The notes beneath the pieces were generated by a model, which saw nothing but the letters and a program-made list of their open reading frames with translations, ran no database searches and had not been told where the DNA came from. Made by a program: the position numbers and the translations under genes. A stretch of 64,000 nt of DNA from Candidatus Westeberhardia cardiocondylae (GTDB taxonomy: Bacteria; Pseudomonadota; Gammaproteobacteria; Enterobacterales; Enterobacteriaceae), in the NCBI GenBank assembly GCA_024648765.1, contig JABYQC010000001.1, positions 62,001 through 126,000 on the forward strand. Reading direction: 5' to 3'. Position 1 is the stretch's first letter; the number at the start of each line of letters is the position of its first letter. Of this stretch, positions 19,370-30,402 are shown piece after piece.

Positions 19370-19447
19370 TATATTTTGAATATATTTTAATGGATTTAAA
19401 GGATTATAATAGTATTTTGATATTGCACTGTTATAAAATATGTAGTG

Positions 19448-19453
19448 TATAAT
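19448..19453 (+). promoter_or_regulatory. candidate -10 element upstream of rpoD
   Basis: A perfect TATAAT lies 67 bp before the rpoD start codon, with a TTGCAC 19 bp upstream of it (19423-19428) as a poorly spaced -35. An internal rpoD promoter downstream of dnaG is known in enterobacteria (there heat-inducible and inside dnaG). TATAAT is frequent by chance in such AT-rich DNA, so this is tentative. Confidence 0.35.
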
Positions 19454-19519
19454 AGTTATATGTTGTAGTTGTTTTATGGGATATTATATAAATAAATTTG
19501 GAATATGGATATTGTTGAT

Positions 19520-21403
19520 ATGGAGCAAAGTCCACAATTGCAGTTAAAAATTCTTGTTAATCGTGGTAAAGAACAGGGGTATTTAACTCTTTCTGAAGTG
19601 AACGATTGTTTGCCAAATAGTGTTGTAAATTCTGATCAATTTGAGAATATTATTCAAATGATAAATGATATGGGAATTCAGGTGATGGAAGAAGCTCCTG
19701 ATTCTGGGGATCTTTTGTTGCCATCTAATACTTCCCAAGGAGTGACAGATGATGATTCGTTGGATGTTGTTACTGCTCAGGTTTTATCTAGCGTGGATGC
19801 AGAAGTTAATTATACTACTGATCCAGTACGTATGTATATGCGAGAAATGGGAACTGTAGAATTATTAACAAGAGAAGGGGAGGTAGATATTGCAAAGCGT
19901 ATAGAGGAGGGAATTAGTCAGGTACAGTGTTCTGTTGCTGAATATCCTAGAACCATTTTATATTTTTTAAAGCAGTATGATCGTGTTATTTCTCAGGAAA
20001 TTCGTTTGTCTGATTTGATTATTGGGTTTTCTAGTGCGCAGGAATTACATGAACATATTGATAGTGTTGCTAATGATGTTATGATGTCTTCTAAGGTATT
20101 TGATATGAATGCGGAATTTGTTGTTAGTAAATTGCATGGCAATGAGTGTGATGATAATATTCGTGATGTACATGTAGATGATGATAATCATGTGATTGAT
20201 TCAGAATTTGCTCAAATGAAGTTTATGGAGTTACGTAAGCAGTATTGTGTTACGAATGATGTGATTAGTGTTTATGGCAGAAAACATAAAAAATCTTTTG
20301 AGGAGATTGTGAATCTTGTTAATATTTTTAATCAGTTTCGCTTAGCACCTAGACAGTTTGATTTTTTGGTAAATGATATACGTGTTGTTATGAATCGTAT
20401 TCGCGTACAGGAACGTGCTATTATGCGGTTGTGTGTTGATGTTAGTAAAATGCCGAAAAAAAAATTTATTTTTTTATTTTCTGGCAATGAGTCTAGTGAG
20501 TGTTGGTTTCATTCTGCTTTATCTGCGCAAGAATCTTGGGTGGAAGGTTTACGTAGTGTTGCTAATGATGTATGTTATAATTTACAAATATTGCGTAGTA
20601 TTGAGAATGAAATTGGTTTGAATATTGCACAGATAAAGGATATTAATCGTCGTATGTTAGTGGGCGAAGAAAAGGCTCGTCTTGCTAAAAAGGAAATGGT
20701 AGAAGCAAATCTTCGTCTGGTAATATCTATTGCTAAGAAATATACTAATCGTGGTTTGCAGTTTTTGGATTTGATTCAAGAAGGGAATATTGGCTTAATG
20801 AAAGCAGTAGATAAATTTGAATATCGTAGGGGATATAAGTTTTCTACATATGCAACTTGGTGGATTCGTCAAGCTATTACTCGTGCTATAGCGGATCAGG
20901 CACGAACTATACGTATTCCTGTACATATGATAGAAACAATTAATAAATTGAATCGTGTCTCTAGGAAAATGTTGCAAGAAATTGGTAGAGAGCCTACTCC
21001 AGAAGAATTATCGGAACGTATGTTAATATCAGAGGATAAAATTAGAAAAATATTAAAAATTTCTAAAGAGCCTATATCAATGGAAACTCCTGTTGGTGAT
21101 GACGAAGATTTACATTTAGGGGATTTTATTGAGGATGTTTCTTTAGAGTTGCCATTAGATTCTGCTACGGCGGATAGTTTACGTTCTGCAACGCATTCTA
21201 TTTTATCGGGACTTACTGCGAGAGAAGAAAAAGTATTGCGTATGCGTTTTGGTATAGATATGAGTAGTGATCATACATTGGAAGAAGTTGGAAAACAATT
21301 TGATGTTACCAGAGAAAGAATTAGACAAATAGAAGCTAAGGCATTGCGTAAATTGCGTCATCCTAGTCGTGCTGAGATTTTACGAAGTTTTTTGGATGAT
21401 TAA
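19520..21403 (+). CDS. rpoD: RNA polymerase sigma factor RpoD (sigma-70)
   Basis: This is the housekeeping sigma factor. It has 627 residues from the ATG at 19520 ([12 protein letters not shown], matching the E. coli MEQNPQSQLKLL); an ATG five codons earlier is less likely. All regions are present: 1.1 at the N-terminus, [21 protein letters not shown] (1.2), the nonconserved insert at about residues 150-370, and region 2 with the -10-recognising [19 protein letters not shown]. Regions 3 and 4.2 ([21 protein letters not shown]) are intact and nearly identical to E. coli. It therefore probably still recognises TTGACA/TATAAT-type promoters, as seen before rpsL and 16S. It is the last gene of the macromolecular synthesis operon. 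Confidence 0.98.
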   Translation: MEQSPQLQLKILVNRGKEQGYLTLSEVNDCLPNSVVNSDQFENIIQMINDMGIQVMEEAPDSGDLLLPSNTSQGVTDDDSLDVVTAQVLSSVDAEVNYTTDPVRMYMREMGTVELLTREGEVDIAKRIEEGISQVQCSVAEYPRTILYFLKQYDRVISQEIRLSDLIIGFSSAQELHEHIDSVANDVMMSSKVFDMNAEFVVSKLHGNECDDNIRDVHVDDDNHVIDSEFAQMKFMELRKQYCVTNDVISVYGRKHKKSFEEIVNLVNIFNQFRLAPRQFDFLVNDIRVVMNRIRVQERAIMRLCVDVSKMPKKKFIFLFSGNESSECWFHSALSAQESWVEGLRSVANDVCYNLQILRSIENEIGLNIAQIKDINRRMLVGEEKARLAKKEMVEANLRLVISIAKKYTNRGLQFLDLIQEGNIGLMKAVDKFEYRRGYKFSTYATWWIRQAITRAIADQARTIRIPVHMIETINKLNRVSRKMLQEIGREPTPEELSERMLISEDKIRKILKISKEPISMETPVGDDEDLHLGDFIEDVSLELPLDSATADSLRSATHSILSGLTAREEKVLRMRFGIDMSSDHTLEEVGKQFDVTRERIRQIEAKALRKLRHPSRAEILRSFLDD

Positions 21404-21502
21404 ATGTAATTATGGTTAGTTTTTGGTGTGATGGAAATAATTTTTCGGTGTTTTTTGTTGTATAATTGTTGTTTGTATGGTTTGTATGTTGTAGGATATT
21501 TT

Positions 21503-21576
21503 GGCCCTTTAGCTCAGATGGTTAGAGCAGACGACTCATAATCGTTTGGTCGTTGGTTCGAATCCAACAAGGGCCG
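21503..21576 (+). tRNA. ileX: tRNA-Ile2 (CAU anticodon, lysidine-modified type)
   Basis: A 74-nt cloverleaf: 7-bp acceptor GGCCCTT/AAGGGCC, D arm, anticodon CAT at 21537-21539, T arm GTTGG/CCAAC with TTCGAAT loop. The sequence matches E. coli minor tRNA-Ile2 rather than either tRNA-Met, and it lies just after rpoD exactly as ileX does in E. coli. It decodes AUA after TilS converts C34 to lysidine. AUA codons are abundant here. CCA is not encoded. The discriminator base is G at 21576, whereas tRNA-Ile normally has A73; see findings. Confidence 0.93.
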
Positions 21577-22395
<819 letters not shown>

Positions 22396-22437
22396 AATTT
22401 ATTTATTTGTATTGATGTATATAGAGAGATTTTTTTT

Positions 22438-23082
22438 ATGGGATTACCTGGGTTGATTGGACGTAAAGTAGGTATGACACGATTTTTTACTGAACAGGGG
22501 TTATCTATTCCAGTGACAGTAATTAAAATTGATAAAAATTATGTTACGCAAATAAGACGTGTTGTACAGAATAGTTGTTATTTTGTACAGGTTACTACTG
22601 GTGTAAAAAAGATTAATCGTATTTTGAAATCAGAATTAGGGCATTTTTCAAAATCTAGAATAAATGTTGGACAAGTTTTGTTTGAATTTTCTTTGAAGGA
22701 TATTGATGGTATTTTTGTAAGTCAGGGTTTTTCTGTAGAGTTTTTTAAGGGTATCAAAAAAGTTGATGTTACCGGTTTTTCTAAGGGAAAGGGTTTTTCT
22801 GGTACTGTGAAGCGTTGGAATTTTCATATGCAAGATGCTAGTCATGGAAATTCTTTGTCTCATCGTGTTCCAGGTTCTATTGGACAAAATCAAACTCCTG
22901 GGAAGGTGTTTAAGGGAAAAAAAATGTCAGGACATTTGGGAAATGAACGGGTTACTATACAAAATTTAGATGTGGTGTGTGTTGATAAGATATATGATGT
23001 CTTGTTAATTAAAGGGTCAGTTCCTGGCAATATTGGTGCTAATTTGTTGGTTAAAATAGCTGTTAAGTGTCTCTTGCATTAG
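22438..23082 (+). CDS. rplC: 50S ribosomal protein L3
   Basis: The protein has 214 residues (E. coli 209). The conserved loop that reaches the peptidyl transferase centre is intact ([20 protein letters not shown]), including the glutamine that PrmB methylates in relatives. The N-terminus [16 protein letters not shown] replaces E. coli MIGLVGKKVGMTRIF with a two-residue extension. It is the second gene of the S10 operon, 42 bp after rpsJ, with GAGAGA (22423-22428) as likely ribosome binding site. Confidence 0.98.
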   Translation: MGLPGLIGRKVGMTRFFTEQGLSIPVTVIKIDKNYVTQIRRVVQNSCYFVQVTTGVKKINRILKSELGHFSKSRINVGQVLFEFSLKDIDGIFVSQGFSVEFFKGIKKVDVTGFSKGKGFSGTVKRWNFHMQDASHGNSLSHRVPGSIGQNQTPGKVFKGKKMSGHLGNERVTIQNLDVVCVDKIYDVLLIKGSVPGNIGANLLVKIAVKCLLH

Positions 23083-23125
23083 ATGATTTTTTGGTTTTTT
23101 ATAAGGTATAATGGAGAAAAGTTTT

Positions 23126-23731
23126 ATGAAGTTTTTTGTGCAGGATAGTAAAGAGTATCTAAATATTTCTGATGATATTTTTTCGAGAGGTTTTAATAGC
23201 GCGTTAGTCCACCAAGTGGTTACATCATATAAATTAATAGGCAGACAAGGAAGCAAAGCGCAAAAAAATCGTTCTGAAGTTAGTGGATCTGGTAAAAAAC
23301 CTTGGAGACAAAAGGGAACAGGTAGAGCTAGGGTTGGCAGTATAAGAAGTCCAATTTGGCGTTCTGGTGGAGTGACATTTGCTGCGAAAAATAGAAGTTT
23401 TTTAAAAAAAGTAAATAGAAGGATGTATAGAGGTGCTTTAAAAAGTATTTTTTCTAAATTACTTCAACAAGATCGTTTGATTATTTCTAAAGAATTTACA
23501 ATAACTGCGCCAAAAACTAAATTATTAATAGATAAATTAAGGTCTATGAAGTTGGAGAATGTATTAATTTTACTTGAAAAAATGGATACTAATTTATTTT
23601 TTTCATCTCGTAATTTGAGTAATGTGGTAGTAAGAGAGATTTCTCGTATTGACCCGGTTATTTTAATTTCTTATAAGAGGGTTTTAATTACTGTTGATGC
23701 AGTTAGAAGACTTGAGGAAATTTTGATATAA
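23126..23731 (+). CDS. rplD: 50S ribosomal protein L4
   Basis: The 201 residues from ATG 23126 match the E. coli length exactly. The earlier in-frame ATG at 23111 overlaps the GGAG ribosome binding site (23113-23116) and is not favoured. The conserved internal extension [20 protein letters not shown] lines the exit tunnel. In E. coli L4 also represses the S10 operon by binding its leader; whether that survives is unknown. The stop codon overlaps the rplW start by one base (TAATG). Confidence 0.97.
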   Translation: MKFFVQDSKEYLNISDDIFSRGFNSALVHQVVTSYKLIGRQGSKAQKNRSEVSGSGKKPWRQKGTGRARVGSIRSPIWRSGGVTFAAKNRSFLKKVNRRMYRGALKSIFSKLLQQDRLIISKEFTITAPKTKLLIDKLRSMKLENVLILLEKMDTNLFFSSRNLSNVVVREISRIDPVILISYKRVLITVDAVRRLEEILI

Positions 23732-24045
23732 TGAATGAAGCATATCATATAAGGATGTTGCGTTGTCCATACTTTTCTGAAAAAGTATCTTATTTAATGA
23801 AGAGAAATAATGTTGTTGTTTTTAAAGTTAGAAAGGATGCAACAAAAATTACAATAAAAAAAATTATTTATAAGTTTTTTAATATTAAGGTTTTGCGTGT
23901 TCATATTATAAATGTAAAAGATAAAGGTAGATATTATCGCAATAAGCATAGATGTATGACGCGTAAATTTTGGAAAAAAGCTTATATAACTTTGCGTTCT
24001 GGTAAAGAGTTGAAAATGATTAGTGAAAATAAAGAATTATTATAA
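23731..24045 (+). CDS. rplW: 50S ribosomal protein L23
   Basis: The protein has 104 residues (E. coli 100). L23 lies at the exit-tunnel mouth and docks trigger factor and the signal recognition particle. The conserved SEK near residue 17, [10 protein letters not shown] and the [15 protein letters not shown]-terminal strand are visible. It is translationally coupled to rplD by the one-base overlap. It is more Lys-rich and diverged than its neighbours, as is usual for L23 in reduced genomes. Confidence 0.96.
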   Translation: MNEAYHIRMLRCPYFSEKVSYLMKRNNVVVFKVRKDATKITIKKIIYKFFNIKVLRVHIINVKDKGRYYRNKHRCMTRKFWKKAYITLRSGKELKMISENKELL

Positions 24046-24079
24046 TTATGATTTTTGGGAAATATATATATATAATTTT

Positions 24080-24898
24080 ATGAGTATTATAAAGTGTAAA
24101 CCTACTTCTCCTGGTAGGCGTCATGTTTTAAAAGTTAAGGTTTCTGGTTTATATCGTGGAAGACCTGTATGTAGTTTGGTGAAATTTTTTAGTAAATCTG
24201 GTGGACGTAATCATCATGGTCGTATTACTGTGCGTTATATTGGTGGTGGTCACAAGAAACTTTATCGAGTAATAGATTTTAAACGTAATAAGGATGATAT
24301 TATTGGGATTGTGAAAAGATTAGAGTACGATCCTAATCGTTCTGCACATATTGCACTTATCGTATATGCAGATGGAGAGTTTCGTTATATTATTGCTCCC
24401 AAAGGTTTAAGGGTTGGTTCCAAGATTCAGTCTGGATCTCGGGTTGTTATTAAAGTAGGCAATTGTTTGCCGATGTGTAATATTCCTGTTGGGTCAATTG
24501 TGCATAATATAGAAATGAAACCTGGAAGGGGTGGTCAATTAGTTAGATCTGCAGGATCTCGTGCTCAGATTATTTCTAAAGATGGTTTTTATGTTACATT
24601 GCGTTTACGTTCGAATGAAATTCGTAAAATACATTCTCGGTGTCGAGCTACATTAGGGGAGGTAAGCAATTCTGAATATATGTTAAGGATGTTAGGAAAA
24701 GCTGGGGCAAAGCGTTGGATTGGTGTTCGTCCTCATGTTCGTGGTACTGCAATGAATCCTGTTGATCATCCTCATGGTGGAGGAGAGGGGCGTAATTTTG
24801 GGAAACATCCTGTGACTCCATTTGGTATTTATACAAAGGGTAAGAAAACAAGAAGTAATAAGAGAACAGAGAAGTTTATAGTACATCGTCGTAATTAA
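24080..24898 (+). CDS. rplB: 50S ribosomal protein L2
   Basis: The product has 272 residues from ATG 24080 ([15 protein letters not shown]), against 273 in E. coli. The frame extends 57 bp upstream into rplW, but that part has no homology. L2 bridges the subunits near the peptidyl transferase centre. The key C-terminal [20 protein letters not shown] with the functionally important histidine is intact. Codons follow rplW in the S10 operon order. Confidence 0.97.
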   Translation: MSIIKCKPTSPGRRHVLKVKVSGLYRGRPVCSLVKFFSKSGGRNHHGRITVRYIGGGHKKLYRVIDFKRNKDDIIGIVKRLEYDPNRSAHIALIVYADGEFRYIIAPKGLRVGSKIQSGSRVVIKVGNCLPMCNIPVGSIVHNIEMKPGRGGQLVRSAGSRAQIISKDGFYVTLRLRSNEIRKIHSRCRATLGEVSNSEYMLRMLGKAGAKRWIGVRPHVRGTAMNPVDHPHGGGEGRNFGKHPVTPFGIYTKGKKTRSNKRTEKFIVHRRN

Positions 24899-24932
24899 TA
24901 ATTTTGAAAAGTATTAGGAGATATTGAAATTT

Positions 24933-25214
24933 ATGCCACGTTCTGTGAAGAAAGGTCCGTTTATTGATGAGCATTTATTAAAAAAAGTTTTGCGAGCTGT
25001 TAAAAATAATGATAAAAATCCTATTCGTACTTGGTCTAGACGTTCTACTATTTTTCCCAAAATGGTTGGGTTAACTATTGCTGTGCATAATGGTAGGAAA
25101 CATATACCAGTATTTATTCTTTCTGATATGGTGGGACATAAATTAGGGGAATTTGCTCCTACTCGTACATATCGTGGTCATTCTTCGGAGAAAAAATTGA
25201 AAAAAAGATTATAA
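24933..25214 (+). CDS. rpsS: 30S ribosomal protein S19
   Basis: The protein has 93 residues (E. coli 92), starting at ATG 24933 ([12 protein letters not shown]) with AGGAG at 24916-24920. An ATG three codons upstream is less likely. S19 forms the 30S head with S13 and contacts the A-site tRNA. Conserved [17 protein letters not shown] and [12 protein letters not shown] are present. Confidence 0.97.
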   Translation: MPRSVKKGPFIDEHLLKKVLRAVKNNDKNPIRTWSRRSTIFPKMVGLTIAVHNGRKHIPVFILSDMVGHKLGEFAPTRTYRGHSSEKKLKKRL

Positions 25215-25249
25215 AAATTATTTAGAATAATTTTTTATAGGAGAGAACA

Positions 25250-25582
25250 ATGGAAGTTATAGCGAGGTATAGATATGCTCGTTCTTCCCCTCAAAAGATT
25301 CGTGTGGTAATTAATGCTATTCGTGGAAAGAAAGTATTACGAGCGTTAGAATTATTAACGTATTCTAAAAAAAAGTCTTCTTTCTTAGTGAAGAAAGTTT
25401 TGCAGTCTGCTATTGCTAATGCTGAACATAATGATGGTGTTGATATTGATGTTTTGAGAGTATCCAAGATTTATGTTGATACTGGTCCTAGTGTGAGGAG
25501 AGTTTTTCCTAGAGCTAAGGGTAAAGCAGATTATATACAAAAGCGTACTAGTCATATTACTGTTTTTGTGTCTGATAAGTAA
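25250..25582 (+). CDS. rplV: 50S ribosomal protein L22
   Basis: The 110 residues are identical in length to E. coli L22. The beta-hairpin that lines the nascent-peptide tunnel is recognisable ([21 protein letters not shown]), as is [12 protein letters not shown] strong ribosome binding site, AGGAGAG (25239-25245), precedes the ATG. Standard S10 operon position. Confidence 0.98.
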   Translation: MEVIARYRYARSSPQKIRVVINAIRGKKVLRALELLTYSKKKSSFLVKKVLQSAIANAEHNDGVDIDVLRVSKIYVDTGPSVRRVFPRAKGKADYIQKRTSHITVFVSDK

Positions 25583-25615
25583 TGTGTGTTATATATTTAT
25601 GGAGTATTGTAGAAA

Positions 25616-26332
25616 ATGGGTCAGAAAGTTCATCCTGGTGGAATGCGTTTAGGGATTATTAGACAATGGAATTCTATATGGTATTCTAGTAAAAGAGATT
25701 TTGCTAATAATTTAGATAATGATTTTAAAATTCGTTCTTTTTTGTATAGAGAATTAAAGAAAGCCTCTGTTTCTCGTGTGTTGATTGAAAGGTTATCTAA
25801 GAGTGTGCGTATTGCAATTTATACTGCTAGACCTGGTATTATTATTGGTAAAAAGGGCGAAGATATTGAGAAATTACGTAAGAATATTGCGGGTATTACG
25901 AATTTTCCGGCAAAAATTAGTATTATTGAAGTACGTAAACCGGAAATGGATGCAAAGTTAGTTGCTGATAATATTTCTTTACAGTTAGAAAGAAGAGCTG
26001 TTTTTCGTCGTGTAATGAAACGATCTGTGCAAAATGCTATGCGTGTTGGAGCGAAGGGAATTAAAGTTGAGATTAGTGGTCGTTTGGGCGGGGTAGAAAT
26101 TGCGCGAACAGAATGGTATAGAGAAGGTAGAGTGCCTTTGCATACTTTACGAGCTGATATTGATTATAGTTTTTCTGAGGCATATACTACTTATGGTGTT
26201 ATTGGAATTAAAGTGTGGATTTATAAGGGTGAGATTTTGTCTGGTGCAAAATCATTGATTTTGAATTCTGAAGAGTTTTTTGAAAAAACAAAAAAACAGA
26301 ATAAGAGATATCGTAAAATGGGGGGTCGTTAG
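25616..26332 (+). CDS. rpsC: 30S ribosomal protein S3
   Basis: The protein has 238 residues (E. coli 233). The N-terminal KH domain has the [15 protein letters not shown] loop, and the C-terminal domain carries [20 protein letters not shown]3 lines the mRNA entry channel and helps unwind mRNA. Its TAG stop shares a base with the GTG start of rplP (TAGTG), so the two are probably translationally coupled. Confidence 0.98.
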   Translation: MGQKVHPGGMRLGIIRQWNSIWYSSKRDFANNLDNDFKIRSFLYRELKKASVSRVLIERLSKSVRIAIYTARPGIIIGKKGEDIEKLRKNIAGITNFPAKISIIEVRKPEMDAKLVADNISLQLERRAVFRRVMKRSVQNAMRVGAKGIKVEISGRLGGVEIARTEWYREGRVPLHTLRADIDYSFSEAYTTYGVIGIKVWIYKGEILSGAKSLILNSEEFFEKTKKQNKRYRKMGGR

Positions 26333-26739
26333 TGTTACAACCGAAACGTACAAAATTTCGTAAAGTACAAAAGGGTAGAAATAGAGGTTTAGCAACAGTG
26401 GGTTCGGATGTTATTTTTGGTTGTTTTGGTTTAAAGGCTATTACTCGAGGTCGTTTGACTGCGAGGCAAATTGAATCTGCTAGGAGAGCAATGACGAGGT
26501 CAGTAAAAAGGCAGGGGAAAATATGGATTCGTGTATTTCCTGATAAACCTATTACTGTAAAACCACTTGAAATTAGAATGGGAAAGGGTAAAGGTAATGT
26601 AGAGTATTGGGTAGCGTTAATATGTCCTGGAAAAATTTTGTATGAAATGGATGGTGTTTCTCGGGATATTTCGAAAGAGGCTTTTAGATTAGCGGCAGCT
26701 AAATTGCCAGTTAAAACTATTTTTGTAGAAAAATGGTGA
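26332..26739 (+). CDS. rplP: 50S ribosomal protein L16
   Basis: The protein has 135 residues (E. coli 136) and begins at a GTG overlapping the rpsC stop by one base. [19 protein letters not shown] and the arginine-rich core [23 protein letters not shown] are conserved. L16 organises the A-site of the 50S subunit. The GTG start is supported by the exact N-terminal match to the family. Confidence 0.97.
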   Translation: MLQPKRTKFRKVQKGRNRGLATVGSDVIFGCFGLKAITRGRLTARQIESARRAMTRSVKRQGKIWIRVFPDKPITVKPLEIRMGKGKGNVEYWVALICPGKILYEMDGVSRDISKEAFRLAAAKLPVKTIFVEKW

Positions 26740-26746
26740 TATGTAT

Positions 26747-26953
26747 ATGAAGATGAAGGATATGTTGGGTAAAAAAGAGGATGATTTGCGTTCTGATTTA
26801 TTGCGTTTATTGCGAGAGGAGTTTGATTTTCGTGTTCAACGTTCTATTAATTCTAGTGTGGTACAGAAAACTCATGTTATGAGAAATATTCGTCGAAAAG
26901 TAGCTATGATACAAATGGTTTTGTGTCATAAAAAGAGGAGTGTGATATCATGA
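26747..26953 (+). CDS. rpmC: 50S ribosomal protein L29
   Basis: The protein has 68 residues if started at ATG 26747 ([14 protein letters not shown]), which aligns with E. coli MKAKELREKSVEEL and has GGTGAT six bases upstream. The ATG at 26741 is the alternative. It is a two-helix protein at the exit tunnel with the conserved [11 protein letters not shown] segment. The C-terminus is about five residues longer than E. coli (63). It overlaps rpsQ by four bases (ATGA). Confidence 0.94.
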   Translation: MKMKDMLGKKEDDLRSDLLRLLREEFDFRVQRSINSSVVQKTHVMRNIRRKVAMIQMVLCHKKRSVIS

Positions 26954-27204
26954 TAAATATAGGTCGCATGTTACAGGGAACAGTGTTGAGTAATAAAATG
27001 GATAAGTCTGTTGTTGTTGTTATTGAACGTACTATGAAGCATGTTGTTTATGGTAAATTTATTAAGCGTACCACGAAGTTACATGTGCATGATGAAAATA
27101 ACGTATGTAATATCGGTGATTTTGTTGAAATTAAAGAATGTAGGCCAGTTTCTAAGACTAAGTCTTGGTTGTTAGTGCGAGTAATTAAAGGGAGAAATAT
27201 ATAG
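26950..27204 (+). CDS. rpsQ: 30S ribosomal protein S17
   Basis: The 84 residues equal the E. coli length. The OB fold has [18 protein letters not shown] and [18 protein letters not shown] conserved almost verbatim. S17 binds early to the 5' domain of 16S rRNA. It is the last gene of the S10 operon, followed by a 177-bp gap before the spc operon, as in E. coli. Confidence 0.98.
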   Translation: MINIGRMLQGTVLSNKMDKSVVVVIERTMKHVVYGKFIKRTTKLHVHDENNVCNIGDFVEIKECRPVSKTKSWLLVRVIKGRNI

Positions 27205-27334
27205 AGGAATTTTGTGTTTTTTGAGAATTTTAGTATTATGTGTTGTGCTTTGTAATTTTTATTTTTGTGGATTGTAATAATTTGTATTGATTGGGATAAT
27301 ATTTAAAAGTATTTTTTGTTTTTTGTTTTTATGG

Positions 27335-27340
27335 TATGAT
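27335..27340 (+). promoter_or_regulatory. candidate spc operon promoter (-10)
   Basis: The 177-bp gap between rpsQ and rplN sits where the E. coli spc promoter lies. A TATGAT hexamer about 40 bp before rplN is the best -10. No good -35 is visible at the expected distance, only T-rich sequence around 27312. It is supported mainly by position. Confidence 0.3.
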
Positions 27341-27381
27341 TGTGTTTTGTGAATTTGAATATGGGTATGTGAATAACATTT

Positions 27382-27750
27382 ATGATTCAAGAACAAAGTG
27401 TATTATTTGTTGCAGATAATTCTGGTGCTAGGCGTGTGATGTGTATTAGGGTGTTGGGAGGATCTAATCGTCGCTATGCGAATATTGGGGATATTATTAA
27501 AATTTCTGTGAAAGAAGTAGTTTCTCGTGGAAAAATAAATAAAGGGGATGTTTTAAAGGCATTAATAATTCGCACTAAGAAAGGTATTCGTCGACCGGAT
27601 GGTTCTTTGATTCGTTTTGATAATAATTCTTGTGTTTTGTTAAGTGATAGCGAACAACTTATTGGTACGCGTGTTTTTGGTCCTGTTACTCGTGAGTTGC
27701 GTGTTGAGAAGTTTATGAAAGTTGTTTCTTTAGCTTTTGAGGTTATTTGA
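27382..27750 (+). CDS. rplN: 50S ribosomal protein L14
   Basis: The protein has 122 residues (E. coli 123), with [22 protein letters not shown] and [12 protein letters not shown]-type motifs ([12 protein letters not shown]). L14 forms an intersubunit bridge with 16S helix 44 and binds the silencing factor RsfS in relatives. First gene of the spc operon. Confidence 0.98.
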   Translation: MIQEQSVLFVADNSGARRVMCIRVLGGSNRRYANIGDIIKISVKEVVSRGKINKGDVLKALIIRTKKGIRRPDGSLIRFDNNSCVLLSDSEQLIGTRVFGPVTRELRVEKFMKVVSLAFEVI

Positions 27751-27788
27751 TTGTTGTTATATAAATTATTTGGGAGATGTTGCAATAT

Positions 27789-28100
27789 ATGGTGAGAATT
27801 CGTTGTAATGATGTTGTTATTGTGATTACGGGAAGGGATAAAGGGAAGCGTGGAAAAGTTAAGCGTATTTTTTCTTCTTTAGGTAAGGCTTTGGTTGATG
27901 GTGTTTGTTTGGTTTATAAGCATCAAAAATCAATACCGGATTCCGGAAAGGTTGGTGGTATTTTGCGAAAAGAATCTGTAATAGATATTTCTAATTTGGC
28001 AATATTTAATGGTTTGACTAATAATGCTGATCGTATTGGTTATCGGTTTATTGGGAACAAGAAGATTCGTTGTTTTAAGTCTAGTGGAAAAGTGTTGTGA
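27789..28100 (+). CDS. rplX: 50S ribosomal protein L24
   Basis: The protein has 103 residues from ATG 27789 (MVRIRCNDVVIVITGRDKGKRGKV), against 104 in E. coli. An ATG at 27777 is in frame but sits directly against the GGGAG motif. L24 starts 50S assembly; the KOW motif (VITGRDKGKRGKVKRI) is intact. Standard spc position, 38 bp after rplN. Confidence 0.96.
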   Translation: MVRIRCNDVVIVITGRDKGKRGKVKRIFSSLGKALVDGVCLVYKHQKSIPDSGKVGGILRKESVIDISNLAIFNGLTNNADRIGYRFIGNKKIRCFKSSGKVL

Positions 28101-28121
28101 ATTCTATGGATATGTTTTAGT

Positions 28122-28664
28122 ATGACAAACTTGTTGAATTATTATAAAAGTATTGTTGTGGAGCGGTTGCTGAGAGATTGTAAGTACCATACAATTATGC
28201 AGGTTCCTTGTTTGAAAAAAATTACTTTGAATATGGGATTAGGAGTAAAAGCTTTAGATAAGAAAGTATTACAGAGATCTTTGTCTGATTTGTGTTTGAT
28301 TTCTGGGCAAAAACCTATTGTTACTAAGGTTAGAAAGTCTATTGCTAATTTTAAAATTAGACAAGGTTCTGCTATTGGATGTAAAGTTACATTGCGTAGT
28401 GCACGTATGTGGCATTTTTTTGAAAAGTTTGTATCTGTTGTTGTTCCTCGTATTCGTGATTTTCGTGGTTTTTCTAGGAGATCTTTTGATGGAAAAGGAA
28501 ATTATAATGTTGGTATTAAAGAACATATTATTTTTCCTGAGATTGTTTACGATACGGCAGATTACGTGTATGGAATGGATATTTCTATTACTACTACTGC
28601 TAAATTTGATAAAGAAGGATATTTATTATTGAAATATTTAAATTTTCCATTTCAAGTATTTTAA
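28122..28664 (+). CDS. rplE: 50S ribosomal protein L5
   Basis: The protein has 180 residues (E. coli 179). L5 binds 5S rRNA and contacts the P-site tRNA. The conserved [28 protein letters not shown] and [17 protein letters not shown] segments are present. No 5S rRNA gene is in this window, so its partner is encoded elsewhere. Confidence 0.98.
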   Translation: MTNLLNYYKSIVVERLLRDCKYHTIMQVPCLKKITLNMGLGVKALDKKVLQRSLSDLCLISGQKPIVTKVRKSIANFKIRQGSAIGCKVTLRSARMWHFFEKFVSVVVPRIRDFRGFSRRSFDGKGNYNVGIKEHIIFPEIVYDTADYVYGMDISITTTAKFDKEGYLLLKYLNFPFQVF

Positions 28665-28677
28665 ATGGGAGAGTATA

Positions 28678-28983
28678 ATGACAAAAAAATCTATTAAGGT
28701 TCGTGAAGAAAAAAGAAAAAGTTTGGTTAAAAAATTTTTCGCAAAAAGAGTTGAGTTAAAAAATATTATTTCTAATATAAATATTTCTGAGGAGGAACGT
28801 TGGTTTGCTGTGTTTAAGTTGCAAAAGTTACCTCGTGATTCTAGTCCTTCTCGTCAAAGAAACCGTTGCAGAATTACTGGTAGGCCTCATGCTTTCTTAA
28901 GAAAGTTTGGTGTGAGTAGAATAAAATTTCGTGAGTCTGCTATGCGTGGAGAGATTCCTGGTATTAAAAAATCTAGTTGGTAG
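28678..28983 (+). CDS. rpsN: 30S ribosomal protein S14 (zinc-free form)
   Basis: The 101 residues are identical in length to E. coli S14. The long, zinc-free type lacks paired CxxC motifs. Conserved [21 protein letters not shown] and the C-terminal [11 protein letters not shown]-type ending ([11 protein letters not shown]) are clear. Located in the 30S head between S3 and S10. Ribosome binding site GGGAGAG (28666-28672). Confidence 0.98.
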   Translation: MTKKSIKVREEKRKSLVKKFFAKRVELKNIISNINISEEERWFAVFKLQKLPRDSSPSRQRNRCRITGRPHAFLRKFGVSRIKFRESAMRGEIPGIKKSSW

Positions 28984-29045
28984 AAAATATTGTGATTTAT
29001 TTGTGTTGTATTTTTTGATAATATTATTCAATGGGAATAAAGTGT

Positions 29046-29438
29046 ATGAGTATGCAAGATCCTGTTGCGGATATGTTAGTACGTATTCGTAGTGGTCATA
29101 AGGAAAGTAAAAAAGTAATTTTTATGCCTTCTTCTAAATTTAAGGAGAATATTGCTGGTTTGCTAAAATCTGAAGGGTTTATCAAAGATTATAAAGTGCA
29201 ATATAGTAAAAAGCCAATTTTATTTTTGTTTCTTAAATATTTTAAAAATAAACCGGTAATAGAAATTATTAGAAGAGTTAGTCGACCAGGATTACGAGTA
29301 TACAAGAAAAGTTGTATGTTGCCACAAGTGATGGGTGGATTAGGTGTTGCGGTTATTTCGACATCTCAGGGGATTATGACAAATAGAAAAGCGTTTAAAC
29401 TTTGTTTAGGTGGAGAAGTTGTTTTATATATTACATGA
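29046..29438 (+). CDS. rpsH: 30S ribosomal protein S8
   Basis: The 130 residues from ATG 29046 ([17 protein letters not shown]) equal E. coli; an ATG 15 bp upstream is in frame but unsupported. In E. coli S8 also represses the spc operon at the L5 start. The C-terminal RNA-binding motif [12 protein letters not shown] is conserved. The central part is Lys/Phe-rich and more diverged. Confidence 0.97.
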   Translation: MSMQDPVADMLVRIRSGHKESKKVIFMPSSKFKENIAGLLKSEGFIKDYKVQYSKKPILFLFLKYFKNKPVIEIIRRVSRPGLRVYKKSCMLPQVMGGLGVAVISTSQGIMTNRKAFKLCLGGEVVLYIT

Positions 29439-29463
29439 GTAATAATCTTGCGAGGTTTGTGGT

Positions 29464-29997
29464 GTGTCTCATTTAACTAAATCTAGTCTTTTTGTTCCTC
29501 CAAATATTAAAGTTGTGTTGTATGATAAAAAAATTTTAATTCGGGGAAAATTTGGTGAATTAATGATAGTGATTCATAATGCTGTAAATGTGAAATATGT
29601 GAATAGTAGTTTTATTTTTTCTCAGAATAAAGGATATTATAATTCTAGGGCATTAATTGGAACAACTCGTGCTTTGTTATCGAATATGCTGATTGGTGTT
29701 ATGAAGGGTTTTACAAGATCATTACAGTTAGTTGGTGTTGGTTATCGAGTTATTTTAAAGGAAGGAATTTTGAGTTTGTTTGTTGGTTTTTCACATGTTG
29801 TTAATTATGTATTACCTCAGGGTATTGTTGCGAAATGTCCTAATCAAAATGAAATTATTTTAATAGGAGCAGATAAGCAACTTGTTGGGCAAGTAGCTGC
29901 TGATTTGCGTTCTTTGCGTATTCCAGAACGCTATAAAGGTAAGGGTATTCGCTATGTACATGAGATTATATTGCTGAAAGATGCTAAGAAGAAGTGA
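29464..29997 (+). CDS. rplF: 50S ribosomal protein L6
   Basis: The 177 residues equal E. coli L6, starting at a GTG (SHLTKS); no in-frame ATG gives a family-length start. Duplicated L6 fold; conserved QLVGVGYRV, GFSHVVNYVLPQGI and the C-terminal RIPERYKGKGIRYVHEIILLKDAKKK region. It binds near the sarcin-ricin loop and the GTPase centre. Confidence 0.97.
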   Translation: MSHLTKSSLFVPPNIKVVLYDKKILIRGKFGELMIVIHNAVNVKYVNSSFIFSQNKGYYNSRALIGTTRALLSNMLIGVMKGFTRSLQLVGVGYRVILKEGILSLFVGFSHVVNYVLPQGIVAKCPNQNEIILIGADKQLVGQVAADLRSLRIPERYKGKGIRYVHEIILLKDAKKK

Positions 29998-30012
29998 AGG
30001 AGTTTGTATATT

Positions 30013-30375
30013 ATGGTTGTTAGGAAAAAGATGGTGCGTATTAAAAGATTGCTTTGTTTGAGATATAAATTAAAAAAATTGTATTTATTTCGTTTAGTTG
30101 TTCACAAGACTTCTAGACATATTTATGCTCAAATTATTTCACCGAAAGAATCTCGTGTTTTAGTTTCTGCGTCTACTTTAGAGAAATATGTGCAAAATCA
30201 ATTAGATGGATATACTGGAAATAAAGTAGCAGCTGCATTGGTGGGAAAAATTATTGCAGAGCGCGCTTTAAATATTGGGATAAATAAAGTGGTTTTTGAT
30301 AGATCTGGTTTTAAATATCATGGAAGAATACGATCTTTAGCTGATTCTGCCCGTAACTCTGGATTGTATTTATAA
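30013..30375 (+). CDS. rplR: 50S ribosomal protein L18
   Basis: The protein has 120 residues from ATG 30013 (E. coli 117), with a good AAGGAG at 29998-30003. A TTG at 30004 and an ATG at 30031 are alternatives. L18 mediates 5S rRNA binding. [16 protein letters not shown] and the C-terminal [19 protein letters not shown] are conserved. The basic N-terminus is diverged and Leu/Lys-rich. Confidence 0.96.
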   Translation: MVVRKKMVRIKRLLCLRYKLKKLYLFRLVVHKTSRHIYAQIISPKESRVLVSASTLEKYVQNQLDGYTGNKVAAALVGKIIAERALNIGINKVVFDRSGFKYHGRIRSLADSARNSGLYL

Positions 30376-30402
30376 ATATTGTGTGTTATTTTTGAGGGAT
30401 TT

